Below, in pieces: positions 45,096 through 56,019 of a DNA stretch of 64,000 nucleotides (within the stretch, counting starts at the first letter, position 1; every line of letters starts with the position of its first letter). The DNA is from Heterohyrax brucei. Its lineage: Eukaryota > Chordata > Mammalia > Hyracoidea > Procaviidae. Below the pieces are notes generated by a model. It saw only the letters and a list, made by a program, of their open reading frames with translations, was not told the DNA's origin and ran no database searches. The stretch spans positions 54,491,208 to 54,555,207 of the forward strand of contig CM053143.1 in the NCBI GenBank assembly GCA_028571685.1, given 5' to 3'. Made by a program: the position numbers and the translations under genes.

Positions 45096-45257
45096 CTTGG
45101 TTGCACAGCAGTTAACAGCTAGGACTGTTAACCAAAAGATCGTCAGTCTGAATCCATCAGGTGTTCCTAGGAAACTCTTCGGGGCTGTTCGGTTTTGCCC
45201 TTTAGGGTCACTATGACTCAGAATCAACTACATGGCTTTTTTTTTTTTTTTTTTCTG
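45096..45257 (+). mobile_element. AfroSINE, short form, ending in T18
   Basis: 'tcttggttgcacagcagtta', B box 'cagtctgaatccatcagg', body 'ctttagggtcactatgactc', then a T run at 45238-45255. Head-to-head with 44968-45095. Confidence 0.9.
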
Positions 45258-45325
45258 ATTGAGAGAAAAGTCCATTAGTTAGTTTTCAAATGAGCAGAAA
45301 AATAAATTTCAGGATCCAGAAAACT

Positions 45326-45516
45326 GAACCCATTGCCTTTAAATTGATTCCAACTCATAGAAACAATACAAGACACAAACCACAGGGTTTCCAGGGCTGC
45401 AAACCTTTATAGAAGTAGACTGCCATAGCTTTCTCTCACAGAGCAGCTGGCTAGTAGCTTCTAACAGCCAACTTTTTAGTTAGTAGCTGAGCACTTGAAC
45501 CACTGTACCAGGACTC
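45326..45516 (-). mobile_element. AfroSINE, long form
   Basis: 'cccattgcctttaaattgat', 'gggtttccagggctgcaaac', 'agaagtagactgccatagc' (central segment in reverse complement) and head 'ccactgtaccaggactcc'. Confidence 0.85.
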
Positions 45517-45984
45517 CTTAATTTCAGTGTAACCCCTAAATATTAATATTTCACATAGAGATTTTTGTGGTAAATTATACTCCTTACTTGTGAACCAAGC
45601 ACTTGTGTTTTGAATAATGTCAAACATTATTTATTCTTATCTATCATTCATTTCATTTTTCTTTTTTAATATCTATATAAAGTTTCTTAAAGCATAACTT
45701 TAATAAAATATATCAAAATATATGTATATATATGTACATATTTTCAGTCAACTAAATGCTGGTTGATATCTGTCACAAATTATTTTGTTTAGATTTTTCT
45801 GCTATATTCTAAATGTTTCCTTAAATATTTTATTCCTTGATAAAAGCTTCTTCTCATAGGAACTGATTATATTCAAATTTCAAAATCTTGCATCTTGTAT
45901 AAGGGTTTGAGGTCAAAATCCCTTCTGATTCTCAAAGTCCAAGTCTTGAATATAATTATGGATATAATCCTCTCTAATTAACAG
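45517..45984. other. Unassigned AT-rich sequence
   Basis: A short alternating TA/TG run lies near 45720-45742. Nothing else recognised. Confidence 0.5.
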
Positions 45985-46155
45985 ATGGAAACCCTGGTAG
46001 TGTACTGGTTAAGTGCTATGGCTGCTTACCAAAAGGTCGGCAGTTCAAATCTGCCAGGAACTCCTTGGAAACTCTGTAGGGCAGTTCTACTCTGTTCTAT
46101 AGGATCACTATGAATATGAATTAACTTGACAGCAGTGTTTTTGTTTTGTTTTTAA
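45985..46155 (+). mobile_element. AfroSINE, short form
   Basis: 'tggaaaccctggtagtgtac', 'gctatggctgcttaccaaaa', 'ggtcggcagttcaaatctgc', then 'gttttgtttttaaa' at the end. Confidence 0.95.
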
Positions 46156-47266
46156 ACCCAAAGAAGTCATCTGGAGGATAGGTATCTAGAGAACAGTGTG
46201 ATACATGGATTTAATAAACACATGTCATGCTGCAGATCCCACTACTTCATCATGATAAAAGACACAAAAACTCCACTTGCCACATTTTTCTTAAAGGCAT
46301 TATCACTTTTGCTAACAAGTACCCTCACATTGATAGGTGGGTCAGCTAATAATATATACATATTAAAATTATGGCCTTTTCCCAAAGTAATGAATAGAAG
46401 ATTAAAATAGCTTATGTACACAATAAAACAGAAAGTCAAGACAGAGAAGAAGAGATCTACTAATTTTATTCAGTCTCCCTGTATTCAGGGAATCAGATAG
46501 ACTCAGGCAAACATATACACGTCCACAATTAGCTTCGAAAAGCACCAGAGTTCAACCAGAAACTACATAACTAAATGGCTTTAAGATCGAGGTAAAGAGA
46601 GTATAGTAGAGAATGTAAAAGACAGGTTGCAGGCAGCAATTGCTGGAAAATGTAAGACAGCAAGTTAAGACTGGAAATGTAATGAGCAGCTAAAAACAAA
46701 GTAAGTTACTTCAATGCTCTTTTCTGCTGCTGAAGTAGTTTCGAGTAGAACATTGTAACCTGCTGACCTCCTTGGATTGCAACCCTTGTCCATTCTCTCT
46801 CTCGTTTGCCCCCTTTCTGGCAGCAGGTGCTAAAAGATCTTAAAAGAACTGCACTTGCTCAACAAAACCTCTGAAATAAGCATTCCAGACTTGAGTCCTA
46901 AGCTCCTACCTACGATATAACTGCCTCATGACTTCCATTTCTTTCTACCTGAGACTTTGAAAAGATAGATTTCTCTTTTCAGCATAACAGTGCATTTAAT
47001 GTAAATAATGTGTGCATAACTTTTGTACTTATTGTTCTTGCTTACTTTCATCTACTAATTTTAAATCCATTTAACAGAAACTCTTTGAAACCTCTAATTT
47101 AAAATTTCTTTATTATTGTAGTTTGCTGACTCCCTAGCAGACTGTCAGCAGTTGGTGCTGCACCACGGTGGACAATTTGGATATCGATTTACTTGCACCA
47201 GGGCCATCTTCTGTAGGTTAAGGATAAAACAAGTTTCAGAGATCCAGAAAATTGCTTTTTCATAGG
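46156..47266. other. Unassigned sequence
   Basis: About 1.1 kb without a recognised repeat. A C/T-rich stretch (46790-46815) is the only compositional feature. Confidence 0.5.
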
Positions 47267-47421
47267 AAAACACTGTTGCTGGCAAGTCAGCTCTGACTCA
47301 TAGTGATCTTATAGACACAGCGGAACTGCTCATAGAGTTTCCAAGGAGCACCTGGTGGATTCAGACTGCCAACCTTTTGGTTAGCAGACACAACATTTAA
47401 TTACTATGCCACCAGGTTTTC
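47267..47421 (-). mobile_element. AfroSINE, short form
   Basis: 'cactgttgctggcaagtcag' and 'gagtttccaaggagcacctg' to 'atgccaccaggttttcc'. Confidence 0.94.
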
Positions 47422-47784
47422 CAGTTCTTTTAGGGAGGGACGTAGAAAAGTGAGGGTAGCAGAAAATTTACATAAATCAACTTAATATCACACAATGTGT
47501 CAACTGGCAATAATTGTTCAGAAGGAAAAATAATGCAGAACAACCAGGGATGGTACTGCTTAAAAGGAGTAGGAGATTTTAACTAATCTCAAATTTATGG
47601 TAACCTTAGCTTAAATATTTCCACAGCACAGAGATAATGTTAAATCAGACTTCACATGGTACAACATGTAGCACAGTCCTGAGATTTCTGAGTTCTGTGA
47701 GAGATAGATGTAGATGTGGATGGTATACATATACATATAGGTATAGAAAGAAATATATAGATGATATAGATATAGTAAAGATAT
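47422..47784. other. Unassigned sequence
   Basis: Contains a degenerate GATA/TATA-rich stretch at 47700-47785. No gene. Confidence 0.5.
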
Positions 47785-48050
47785 GTTGCTGTTGTAGTCA
47801 GATGCCATTGAATTAGTTCTGGCTCACAGTGACCTCATGTGCAAGAGAACAAGCCACCGCCTGGTGCTGTGTCCTCCTCGCAATCACTGCTATGGTTAAG
47901 CCCATTGGCACAGCCACTATGCCAATCCATCTTGTTGAGGGTCTTCTTCTTTTCAGTGGACCCTCTGTTTTCTCAAGGATGATGTCCCTGTCCAGGGACT
48001 GATCTCTCCAGATAACATGTTCAAATTGCTTGAGACAAAGTCTTACCGTC
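47785..48050 (-). mobile_element. RTE/BovB-like LINE, 3' piece (continues at 54010)
   Basis: 'gttgctgttgtagtcagatg', 'atccatcttgttgagggtct', 'tccagggactgatctctcca' and 'gacaaagtcttaccgtc' are the RTE 3' end in reverse complement. Removing the LTR and the L1 to the right joins 'accgtc' to 'tgcacttttaaggcacattc', which is the uninterrupted RTE order. One RTE insertion is therefore split in two. Confidence 0.88.
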
Positions 48051-48524
48051 TGTTTTAGCTCTAACGGAAATATCACCAAGTGATTGGCTTTAACAAAGAA
48101 AAGTTCGCATTCACTCACTCCAGTGGGCTGAAAGTCGGAAACCAGGGTGTGGGCTCCAGGGAAACGAAGGCATTTGCTCTCTGTTGGTTCTGGAGGAAGA
48201 TCCTTCTGCTGCGTCATTCTTTGGTCTGAGAACATCTTGGCACAGGTTTGAAGGATACACTCTGCTCTAGATGCTGCGTGCTGCTTTCTTGACGGTATGA
48301 GGTCTCCCAAATGTTTCTGCTAGCTTCTTTCCTTCATGTCTCAAGAAACTGCCGTAAAGCACAAAACAATCCAATACAATGAGTCCTGGGCACTGACACA
48401 AATGCTGCCCTTCTCGTTCATTAACATCACGGAGACAGGGTTTACAGCATACATAACACAGGGAATCATTGCCCAGCCAAATTTCTACACATATTTTTTT
48501 GGAAATTCAATTCAACCTATGACA
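48051..48524 (-). mobile_element. MaLR/ERVL-type solo LTR inside RTE, with 5 bp target duplication
   Basis: 'tgttttagctctaacggaaa' to 'attcaacctatgaca', collinear with the LTRs at 27.1, 31.9 and 56.6 kb. The flanks CCGTC at 48046-48050 and 48525-48529 are identical, which fixes both ends exactly. It inserted after the RTE was already present. Confidence 0.92.
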
Positions 48525-48539
48525 CCGTCTGCACTTTTT

Positions 48540-49560
48540 TTTATTATGACTGAGTGGAAATGTAAATTTGCATATGAATTTGCATGCCCACCTATATGCA
48601 GCTTCCACTGCTCTCCCTGCCCGGTGACAGCACACTATTCCTCTCTGCTCCATACATGTCTCATCCTCCCAACAGCCTCCTTTCCGCTCCTCTCCACCCA
48701 CTCTCCTTCCTCCAGCCAGATATCAGCAGGATGATATCCTATAGATGTACAGAACCATAAAGTGCATCCAATATATGATCACTGTGCATCACCAAGTCCA
48801 ATCTATTCGTGTTCGAAGAGTGGACCTTCATTATGAATTATGGACAAGGGCAGCATCAGGGCCAGGGGCCATGCTCCCAGGGGAACCCTGAAGCCGCAGG
48901 ACCATCAATTGCAGTCTTTTAGTAGAGATCTCAGGCTGCACCCCTTTTTATTCTTGTGTTGCCAGTGAAACTCAACTTAGTGAGCTCCATTGAGACTATC
49001 ACTGGTGGTGGCCAGGCACCACCTGGTTCTTCTGGTCCCAAGTCGATGTAGCCACCTATTCATGTGGGTCTCTCTGTCTTCTGGGTTGTCTTTCCCCCAT
49101 GTCGTTTTGGTCCTCAGTAAGCATCTGTTCCTGATGAATTGGGACCATTTGCTGTGCCCTCGGATGGCAGCTTGGCAGCTTTTAAGACCCCAGATGCCAC
49201 TCACCAATGTGGGGTGCAGACAGCCCTCTTAGCAAAATGCTAGCTGTGGCAATTGGCCTCGATTTCGCCTAAGAGCATGGTCTCTTGCCCCCTGCGCCAG
49301 CTACTCTATCCTTGCAATATGGGGTTAAGATGGAAGGAGTACTCAAGTTATGTTGAAGTCGACTTAATATTGTTCTTGTTTCTAATGTATGCTATCACCG
49401 ATTTCACCCAACCAAATTTATACCAACTATCTAATCTAAACCCTCCTCACCTTGTCCTCCATCCCTCCCCTCCCTTGCAGCCATCAAAGAATCTTTTCTT
49501 CTATGCATAAGTCTGTTTTTGAGTTCTTATCGTAGGAGTCTCACACAATATTTGTCCTTT
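48540..49560 (-). other. L1 3' UTR
   Basis: Non-coding tail of the L1 insertion. It aligns almost base for base with 61750-62760 ('gcttccactgctctccctg', 'acagcctcctttcc', 'gcagcttggcagcttttaag'). Frames of 76-100 codons are open on both strands in both copies, but they are not part of known L1 proteins. Confidence 0.8.
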
Positions 49561-51625
49561 TGTCGCTGACTACTTTCACTCAACATAATTTCTTCCAGTT
49601 GAAACTGGGTTATGAGATGTTTCTGGGAATCATCATTGTTCTTTATCATTGCATAGTGCTCCACTGAGTATATGTACCATAGTTTACCTATCTATTCCTT
49701 TGCCGTTAGGAATCTGGGTTGATTCCATCTTTTTGCAATCATGGACTGTGCTGTGATAAACGTTCTTGTGTATGTATCCATTGGTGTGAAAGGCCTTGAT
49801 TCTGTAGGATATATTCCAAGTAGTGGAATTACTGGGTCAAGTGGTATATCTATATCCATTTTTTTAAGGAAGCACCGGATTGCTTTCCAAAGAGGCTGGA
49901 CCATTTTGTAACACAACCAACAGTGCAGGAGAATTCCACTTTCTCCACAGCCTCGCCAGCATTTGTTGTTTCTTGCTTTTTGGATCATGCCAACCTTCTT
50001 GGGGTGAGGTGGTATCTCGTTGTAATTTTGATTTGAACTTCTTTAATAACTAAAGATAATGAGCATGTCTATGTGTGTTTGGTTGGGTCTTTCCCTGGCT
50101 TTGGTATCAGGGTTATACTGGCTTCATAGAATGACTTTGGGAATACTCCATCCCTTTCTATACTGCAAAATAGTCTCAGTAGCATTGGAGATAACTCTTC
50201 TCTAAAAGTTTGGTAGAATTTCACAGTGAAGCCATCTGGGCCTGGGTTTTTTCTGGTTGGCAGTATTTTGATGACGTTTTCAATCTCTTCCTTTGTGATG
50301 AGTTTATTAAGTTGTTCTGCTTCACCTTGTGATAATTTGGGTCGTTGATATGAATCAAGGAATTTGTCTATTTCCTCTAGGTTTTCAAATTTGTTTGAGT
50401 GCAATCTTTCACAGTATTCTGTTATGATATTTTTTGTTTCTGTTAGATCTGATGTGACAATTCCCCTCTCATGGATAATTTGGGTTATTTGTTTTCTTTC
50501 CTGTTTTTGTTTAGTAAGTTTAGCCAAGGGTTTGTCAGTTGGTTTGATCTTTGCAAGAAAACAGCTTTTGGTCTTTGCAATTTTTTAATTGTTTTTCTAT
50601 TCTCTAGTTCATTTAGTTCTGCTCTAATCTTTAGGATCTGTTTTCTTCTGGTGCCTGAGGGGTTCCTCTGTTGTTCTCTCTCTACTTGTTCAAACTGTAA
50701 GGTTAGTTCCTTGATTTGATTTCTTTCTGCCTTCCAGATGTGTGCATTTATGGAGGTAAACAGACCTCTGAGCACTGCTTTGACTGTATCCCATAGGTTC
50801 TGATAGGAAGTGTTTTCATTCTCATTGGAATCCATGAATTTCCTTATTTCCTCCTTGATTTCTTCTATAATCCATGGTTTTTTGAGCAAGATGTTGTTCA
50901 GATTGCAACAGTTCTCTATGTTTCTTCTGCTATTGATTTCAAGTTTTATGGCTTTATGATCTGAGAAGATGCTTTGCAGTAGTTCAATAGTATGGATTTT
51001 GTTGAGAATTCCATTATGTCTTAACACATGGTCGATTCTGGAGAAGGAGGTATAGTTCTCCGCTGATAGGTAGAAAGTTCTGTATGTATCGATGAGGTTT
51101 AGCTGGTTAATTGTGACAATAAGGTCTTCTGTATCTTTATTGAACTTTTTTATAGATGATCTGTCCAGTTTTGAGAGTGGAGTGTTGAAGTCTCCCACTA
51201 TTATTGTGGAGTAATCTAAGTCTTTTTTGAGTGTAGTCAGTGTTTCTTCAACATATTTAGGTGCTCTGATATTAGGTGCATAAATATTTAATGTAGTTAA
51301 GTCTTGCTTGTGTACTGAACCTTTCAGCAATAGTGTCCATCTTTGTCCACGATAGTGGATTTTACATTAAAATTGATTTTGTCTGAGATTAGAATTGCCA
51401 CTCCTGCTCTTCTTTGTTCATTGTTAGCTTGATGTATATTCTTCTATCCTTAAATTTCAGTTTCTTCCTATCTTTAAGTCTCAAATCAGTTTCTTGTAGA
51501 TACCATATGGATCGATCATGTCTTTTGATCCAAGATGTCACTTGATGTCTCTTTACTGGAACATTCAGTCCATTCACATTCAATGTAATTATTGGTAGAT
51601 ATGTGTTCAGTGTTGCCACTATGAT
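49560..51625 (-). pseudogene. L1 ORF2 relic with the reverse transcriptase core deleted
   Basis: The N terminus lies at 51389-51619 (TLNVNGLN, then QETDLR with the catalytic Glu). A frame break follows, and the frame 50485-51330 continues with GDFNTPL, SRIDHVL and SDHKAIKLEI, so the endonuclease residues I can place all survive, although split between frames. The linker and reverse transcriptase start (NPGPDGF, IPKPGKD) lie at 50069-50527. At about 50077 the sequence jumps to the C-terminal region (HLTP-like, then MIQKARNNKCW at 49988). Judged against human L1 ORF2 length, roughly 1.7 kb is missing, including box A and FADD. The Cys motif reads CWRGCGESGILLHCWLCY, with the last Cys changed to Tyr. 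Not functional. Confidence 0.88.
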
Positions 51626-51904
51626 ATGTTTATTTTTGTGTTGATGTTTTCTCTGTTGTTCTTATTAGTCTTTTCAGGGACATTCTTTTTTGTGAGTTGA
51701 TTTTTCACCTGTCTCAGAACTGTTTTTGTAGTTGTTGAGACTCCTGTGATACATTTCTTGATATGGTATGTTGGATCTTTATTGTACTTTACGGCTGCCC
51801 CATGATCCCCCTTAATAAACTATATATAAACCCAATCTTAATTACCACCAGTCTTGTCGACTTCCTTTCCATCTGGAAGGCCTGTACAACTGTAGTACAT
51901 CCTT

Positions 51905-53000
51905 CTTTTTAATATGGTGGCACCATAGTTTTCATGATAATCACTGGATTGTTTCTTTCAGTATTAAAGCTGTGATTGAGTTTGGAACCTTCCCTAACTG
52001 AATAGAATTCTGGATGACGTGTCATCCTAAAATACAGAGTTAGTGATTTTGTTCTTCTAAGCCAAAGCCAAGAGCTTCTTTCAGTATTTCTTGTAGTTTT
52101 GGTTTGTTTTTTTACAAAGTCTCTGAGCTTCTGTTTATCTGCGAATGTCTTAATTTCATTTTCGTATTTGAAAGATAGTTTTGCAGGATATATAATTCGT
52201 GGTTGGAAGTTCATCTCCTTCAAAACTTTGAATGTGTCACGCCACGGTCTCTGTGCCAGCATGGTTTCTGCTGAGAAATCTGATGAAAACCTACAGAGTT
52301 TCCCTCTGAATGTTAGCTTTGCTTTGAGTCTTGCTGCCTTTAAGAGTTGCTTCTTATGTTTCACTTTGTTAAGCTTGATTATAATATATCTTAGAGTCTT
52401 TGTTTTGAGATCTATATTGGATGGCGTATGATATGCATCTGGGATATTTACATTCTCTTCCTTAATGATTTCTGGGAAGTTTTCTGTCAGCAGCTTAGCA
52501 ACGATACTCTCTGTGTTCTCAGATGTCTCATCCTGTTCAGGGACTCCAATAAATTGAAGGTTGTTCTTCTTAATAGAGTCCTACATGTTTCTTAATGCTT
52601 CTTCATTTCTCTTGTTTCTTTTTTCTAATTTCTGCTCATAGATGCTGGCATCAGTAGCTCTGTCTTCCAAGTCAGAAATTCTTTTTTCCATTTGTTCCAT
52701 TCTGTTTTTTTGGCTTTGAATTGAAGTTTATATGCCTTTGATTTTGTTCTTAATCTGTTGGATTTCAGAGTACTGGTGTTCCATCAGATCGAGCAGCTTG
52801 CTTAATTTTTCATTTTGTTGTGCTACATTTTGTAAAAGATCTAGAAAGGCACTGTATATAATACTTTTGTATTCATCTTCCGATGATTTCAGAAAAGTTT
52901 CTTCATCTGGCAAACTACTTTGTTGTTTTGTTTGGGAATCTTCTGAAATCATGGGTGATATCTTGTTTGCCACAGGTGTCTGTTGCTTTTCAGGTTTCAT
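51905..53000 (-). pseudogene. L1 ORF1 relic
   Basis: The N terminus and coiled-coil start are in frame 52728-53000 (MKPEKQQTPVANK.., later LDLMEHQYSEIQQIKNKIKG with heptad-like spacing). The rest of the coiled coil and the RRM lie in shifted frames between 52365 and 52727. The C-terminal domain is open at 51909-52364 (AKLTFRGKLCRFSSDFS, PAKLSFKYENEIKTF) and ends in VPPY plus stop at 51909-51911. The protein would bind L1 RNA as a trimer. Frameshifts make it inactive, but it is much better preserved than the ORF1 at 2.74 kb. Confidence 0.85.
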
Positions 53001-53994
53001 GTAAGTAGAGGCTGGGAGAGATACTGTGAGGATGGACTGCGGATGTTTCTTTAGGCTGTCTTAAAATGTAAAACAGAAGGTATCTGACCACTTCCCAAGT
53101 CAATCAGGTTTTCAGGTGTAGGGGTCCCTCTTCCAAACTCGCAAAGTTAGCACCTCTATATCCAACCCCAGATGATACGAACTAGTTCAAAATACAGCAA
53201 TGCTACTGCCCTGTTGGCCTCTACTGACAGGGCCCAGCCTTAGGTGACACTATGTAAACTACTGCCTTTCTGGTAGAAAAGTGCTCTCCTGTGGGCAGAC
53301 TGTGGCTCCCAAGCTAAGAATTAGGTCCAGCTGAGGCCACTGTATCTAAGATGGTGCCCACCACACGGTCGGAGAATAGAGGGGCTAAGGGTGTTGAGAC
53401 ATAGTGAATCCTCAGCCTCTGTTTCCGGGCCCCCACCGTAGGTAAGACTGTGTAAACTACTGCTTTTCTGTTGGAGAAGCGCTGTTCTATTTGCAAGTAC
53501 TGGCTCCCAGGCTAAGAATTAGGTCCCGCTAAAATCTCCGTATCCAACATGGCATCCCACACATAGGTGCAGTTGGTTCTGTGCAAACCATGCTGTGGCA
53601 GAGATAAAAAGACAGGCCCAAAGTGGCTAGATGAACAGAGTCCTAAGCCTGGCTCTCAAAATATGGCAATTTCTCCTGACTATTCCACCAGCAGTGCGTC
53701 TGAGACTAGCCGCTAGGCAAGACACAGCTCCACCCTCTGGCCAAGATGGAGAAAAAAAAGTCAAAATGGTAAGTTACCTTCAGTCTGTGAGAGCCAGGGC
53801 TAGCCAGGAGCGGGAGTCAGTGAAATAGAGGCGGTTTTTCGTTCAGTGGTATGAAGTCCAAATTAACAGCACTGTGCCATGTCCTGGGGCTCACTAGGTG
53901 ACCAGAAGGCTCTGTTTGATTATCAGTTCAGGTCTTGGTTTCCAGAGGGATGTAAGAAGACATGTGCTTAGTCTGCCATCTTGACTCTGCCACC
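53001..53994 (-). promoter_or_regulatory. L1 5' UTR/promoter with tandem ~195 bp units
   Basis: In L1 sense this roughly 1 kb segment starts with GTGGCAGAGTCAAGATGGCA next to the target duplication. AAGATGGC near the start is the YY1-type site that positions transcription starts in several mammalian L1s. Internally, 'gtaaactactgc' at 53254 recurs at 53452, and 'ctaagaattaggtcc' near 53315 recurs near 53513, giving a period of about 198 bases. A weaker third unit is suggested at about 53130-53250. Further CCATCTT words (sense strand) lie near 53350 and 53743. The region is richer in G+C than its surroundings. Confidence 0.75.
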
Positions 53995-54009
53995 ATCATT
54001 TGCACTTTT

Positions 54010-54425
54010 AAGGCACATTCTTGCTGTACATCTCCTAAGATAGATTTATTCATTCTTCTTCTGGCATTCCATGAATATTTAATACTCTTGACCAACACCA
54101 TGATTCAAAGGCATCAATCAATTGTTCTTCAGTCTTTCTTATTGTCTAGCTTCTGCATGCACACAAGAAGATTGAAAATGCCATGGCTTGAATTAGGAGC
54201 ACCTTAGTCCTCAAAGTGACATCTTTAGTTTTTTAACACTTTAGAGAGGTGTTTTGCAGCAGATTTGCCCAGTGCAATACATTGTTTGATTTCTTGGTTG
54301 CTGTTTCCATAGCTGTTGATTGTAGATCCAAGTGAAAGGAAATCTTTGACAATGTCAATATTTTTCTGTTTGTCGTGATGTTGCTTATAGACATGCAGAT
54401 TCTCATGATAAAGGTTTTTTTCTCT
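54010..54425 (-). mobile_element. RTE/BovB-like LINE, 5' piece of the element split at 48.05 kb
   Basis: 'aaggcacattcttgctgtac', 'gcattccatgaatatttaat', 'gattcaaaggcatcaatcaa', 'agtcctcaaagtgacatctt', 'gttgattgtagatccaagtg' and 'atgatgttgcttata'-like words continue the RTE C-terminal coding region in reverse complement, exactly where 47785-48050 leaves off. Confidence 0.88.
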
Positions 54426-55014
54426 CTCATAAAGTACTCCAAAATTTGGCTAAGTCATGTGTTCTGTATGTGTCCCTATGTGTTCATGCATGTGTGTGCA
54501 TGTGTGTGATTAATGTATTGTGTATGTCTCTGTGCTTATGTGTTCATGTATATGCATACATGTATGTGATTCTTCAGGGCTGGGGGCAGGCTCAAGTGTT
54601 GAATAGTAAGTAATCTTAGATGTAACTTTCTTTTCCTCATGATTTAAGACCATATTTTCTGTCCCAGCATGGGCATTATCAGATTAACCTCTAATCCATA
54701 GAAATCATCTCTTCTCTGATATACTTTCAGCCCCTATCATTATCATTGAAAAGCTTAATGCAAACATACTGATCTAATTTTCAGCTTCCTCTTTCTCCTT
54801 TTTTTCTTTTTTTTTTTTTTACTTCTGTTAATTTCTTACCTTTTTTGTTTGTTAAAAATGAGATTTTTCTATGTATTTGCTGAGAGACCTGGAAGTTTAT
54901 ATTAGTTAAATCTATTATGGTGTTGGCTGCTGTTATATTGAACTCTGCGAAGTTTCCTTGGACTTTTAAGTTCTCTTCCCAGAGGTTACTTAGAATTTCA
55001 GTTTTGTGTATAAT
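54426..55014. other. TG-rich degenerate repeat, then unassigned sequence
   Basis: 54460-54570 is made of variants of 'tgtgttcatg' and 'tatgtgt' units, a decayed TG microsatellite. The rest is unassigned, with T runs at 54798-54820. Confidence 0.55.
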
Positions 55015-55500
55015 TTCATTGCACGAAAAAGATAAGTTCCGCCCAGAGAGCAGAAAACACCTGAAACACCACTTTGTTTAAAGAGGGGGGACTTTATTGC
55101 TAGAGGTGGAGTGGTACCATAACATCCGTTTTCTACATTTTCTCAGGAAAGCAGACAAAGAAATTTGCACACAGATTTCTAACAGGCATTTGCAGGTTTA
55201 CAGATTTACATACTGCTTTTCTGTTGGCACCAGCAAACTTACAGACACAAGGTTAAAAAATCAGTGTTAAGTCACAAGAAGAAATCCCCCTTCCATTAGA
55301 AGCAGGTCTTATCTCAAGAAATGCTGTGAGGGAAGGGGGAAGTGTCCCTAAGTTGGTATGGGGAGAGAAGCGTCTGGCCTTCCGTGGATTTTAAAGTGGA
55401 ATCTTCTTAAAAGTTTTCTCCTCTCTCAATTTCAGTGTTTGTCAGAATCAAACATATAAGAGAAATCTTCTTTGCAACTAAGACATGGTAATTCCCTCAA
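55015..55500 (-). mobile_element. Possible ERV LTR, unclassified
   Basis: In reverse complement the segment has GCAATAAAGTCCCCCCTC about 90 bases before its end, followed by 'aaacaaagtggtgtttcagg', which looks like the poly-A signal and R/U5 part of a retroviral LTR. The upstream part is A/G-rich with a run 'cccccttcc'. I could not define ends or a target duplication, and no viral genes are attached. Confidence 0.35.
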
Positions 55501-56019
55501 AGTTCTATACTCGGAGCAGAAACATTTAGCTAACATGCAAGAATCGCTGTTCCAATAATCGGTAGTATGATGTTGCTGTTATAATGATAGGCGTATTTTT
55601 ACCCTGTTCTTTCCTTTCTCTTCTCCTTTCCTTCTCCACTAGGGCTACACTAATTATTGCTCTTGTACTCTTTTACGTAAAAAGGAAAGTAACACCGTGA
55701 AAGAGAAGAAGAACTTCCCTCAACTTAGATGTTTCAAAAGCTTAAGTCCTTTAGGAAAAGTACACTGACCTGGAAAAACATTTGAAATAAAACTTCATGA
55801 CTCACATTTAGGCTTCCTCACCCTACCTCTCAGTCCAAGACAGAGGACAAGTGTCCCAGGATGATAGTGGAGTAGCTCATGGAGGAGAGTTAGACAAGAA
55901 ATTATGTTTATGTGGCTAACAAAGGATCTCAAGGAGAAAGAGGCCCTGCCCCTACGTACTTGGACCCAAGCCCTCCAAAAGAGCACAGTGCAGAGGTTTG
56001 TGGGTCCTAAGAGTAGAGG
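55501..56019. other. Unassigned sequence
   Basis: No supported feature. Confidence 0.45.

Larger units (their letters stand above)
48530..54009 (-). mobile_element. L1 with intact 5' end but large internal ORF2 deletion
   Basis: Direct repeats tgcactttt at 48530-48538 and 54001-54009 flank the element. The empty site reads cacTTTT/AAgg, a good L1 endonuclease site. Order on the minus strand: 5' UTR (to about 53994), ORF1, ORF2 endonuclease and start of reverse transcriptase, a deletion near 50077, the ORF2 C terminus, then the 3' UTR and a T run (the A tail) at 48536-48542. The 3' UTR closely matches the L1 at 61.7-63.5 kb, so both belong to one fairly young subfamily. Confidence 0.92.

Noticed and set aside
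47813..48310. Minus-strand frame of 165 codons
   Set aside because: It spans the RTE 3' end and the inserted LTR across their junction, so it is a chance fusion of two mobile elements.
48336..48734. Plus-strand frame of 132 codons
   Set aside because: It runs from the LTR through the insertion boundary into the L1 3' UTR, antisense to both.
48977..49232. Frames open on both strands, also present at 62125-62452, which look conserved between two loci
   Set aside because: Both lie in the 3' UTR of the same young L1 subfamily. Similarity reflects common descent of the insertions, and no L1 protein maps there.
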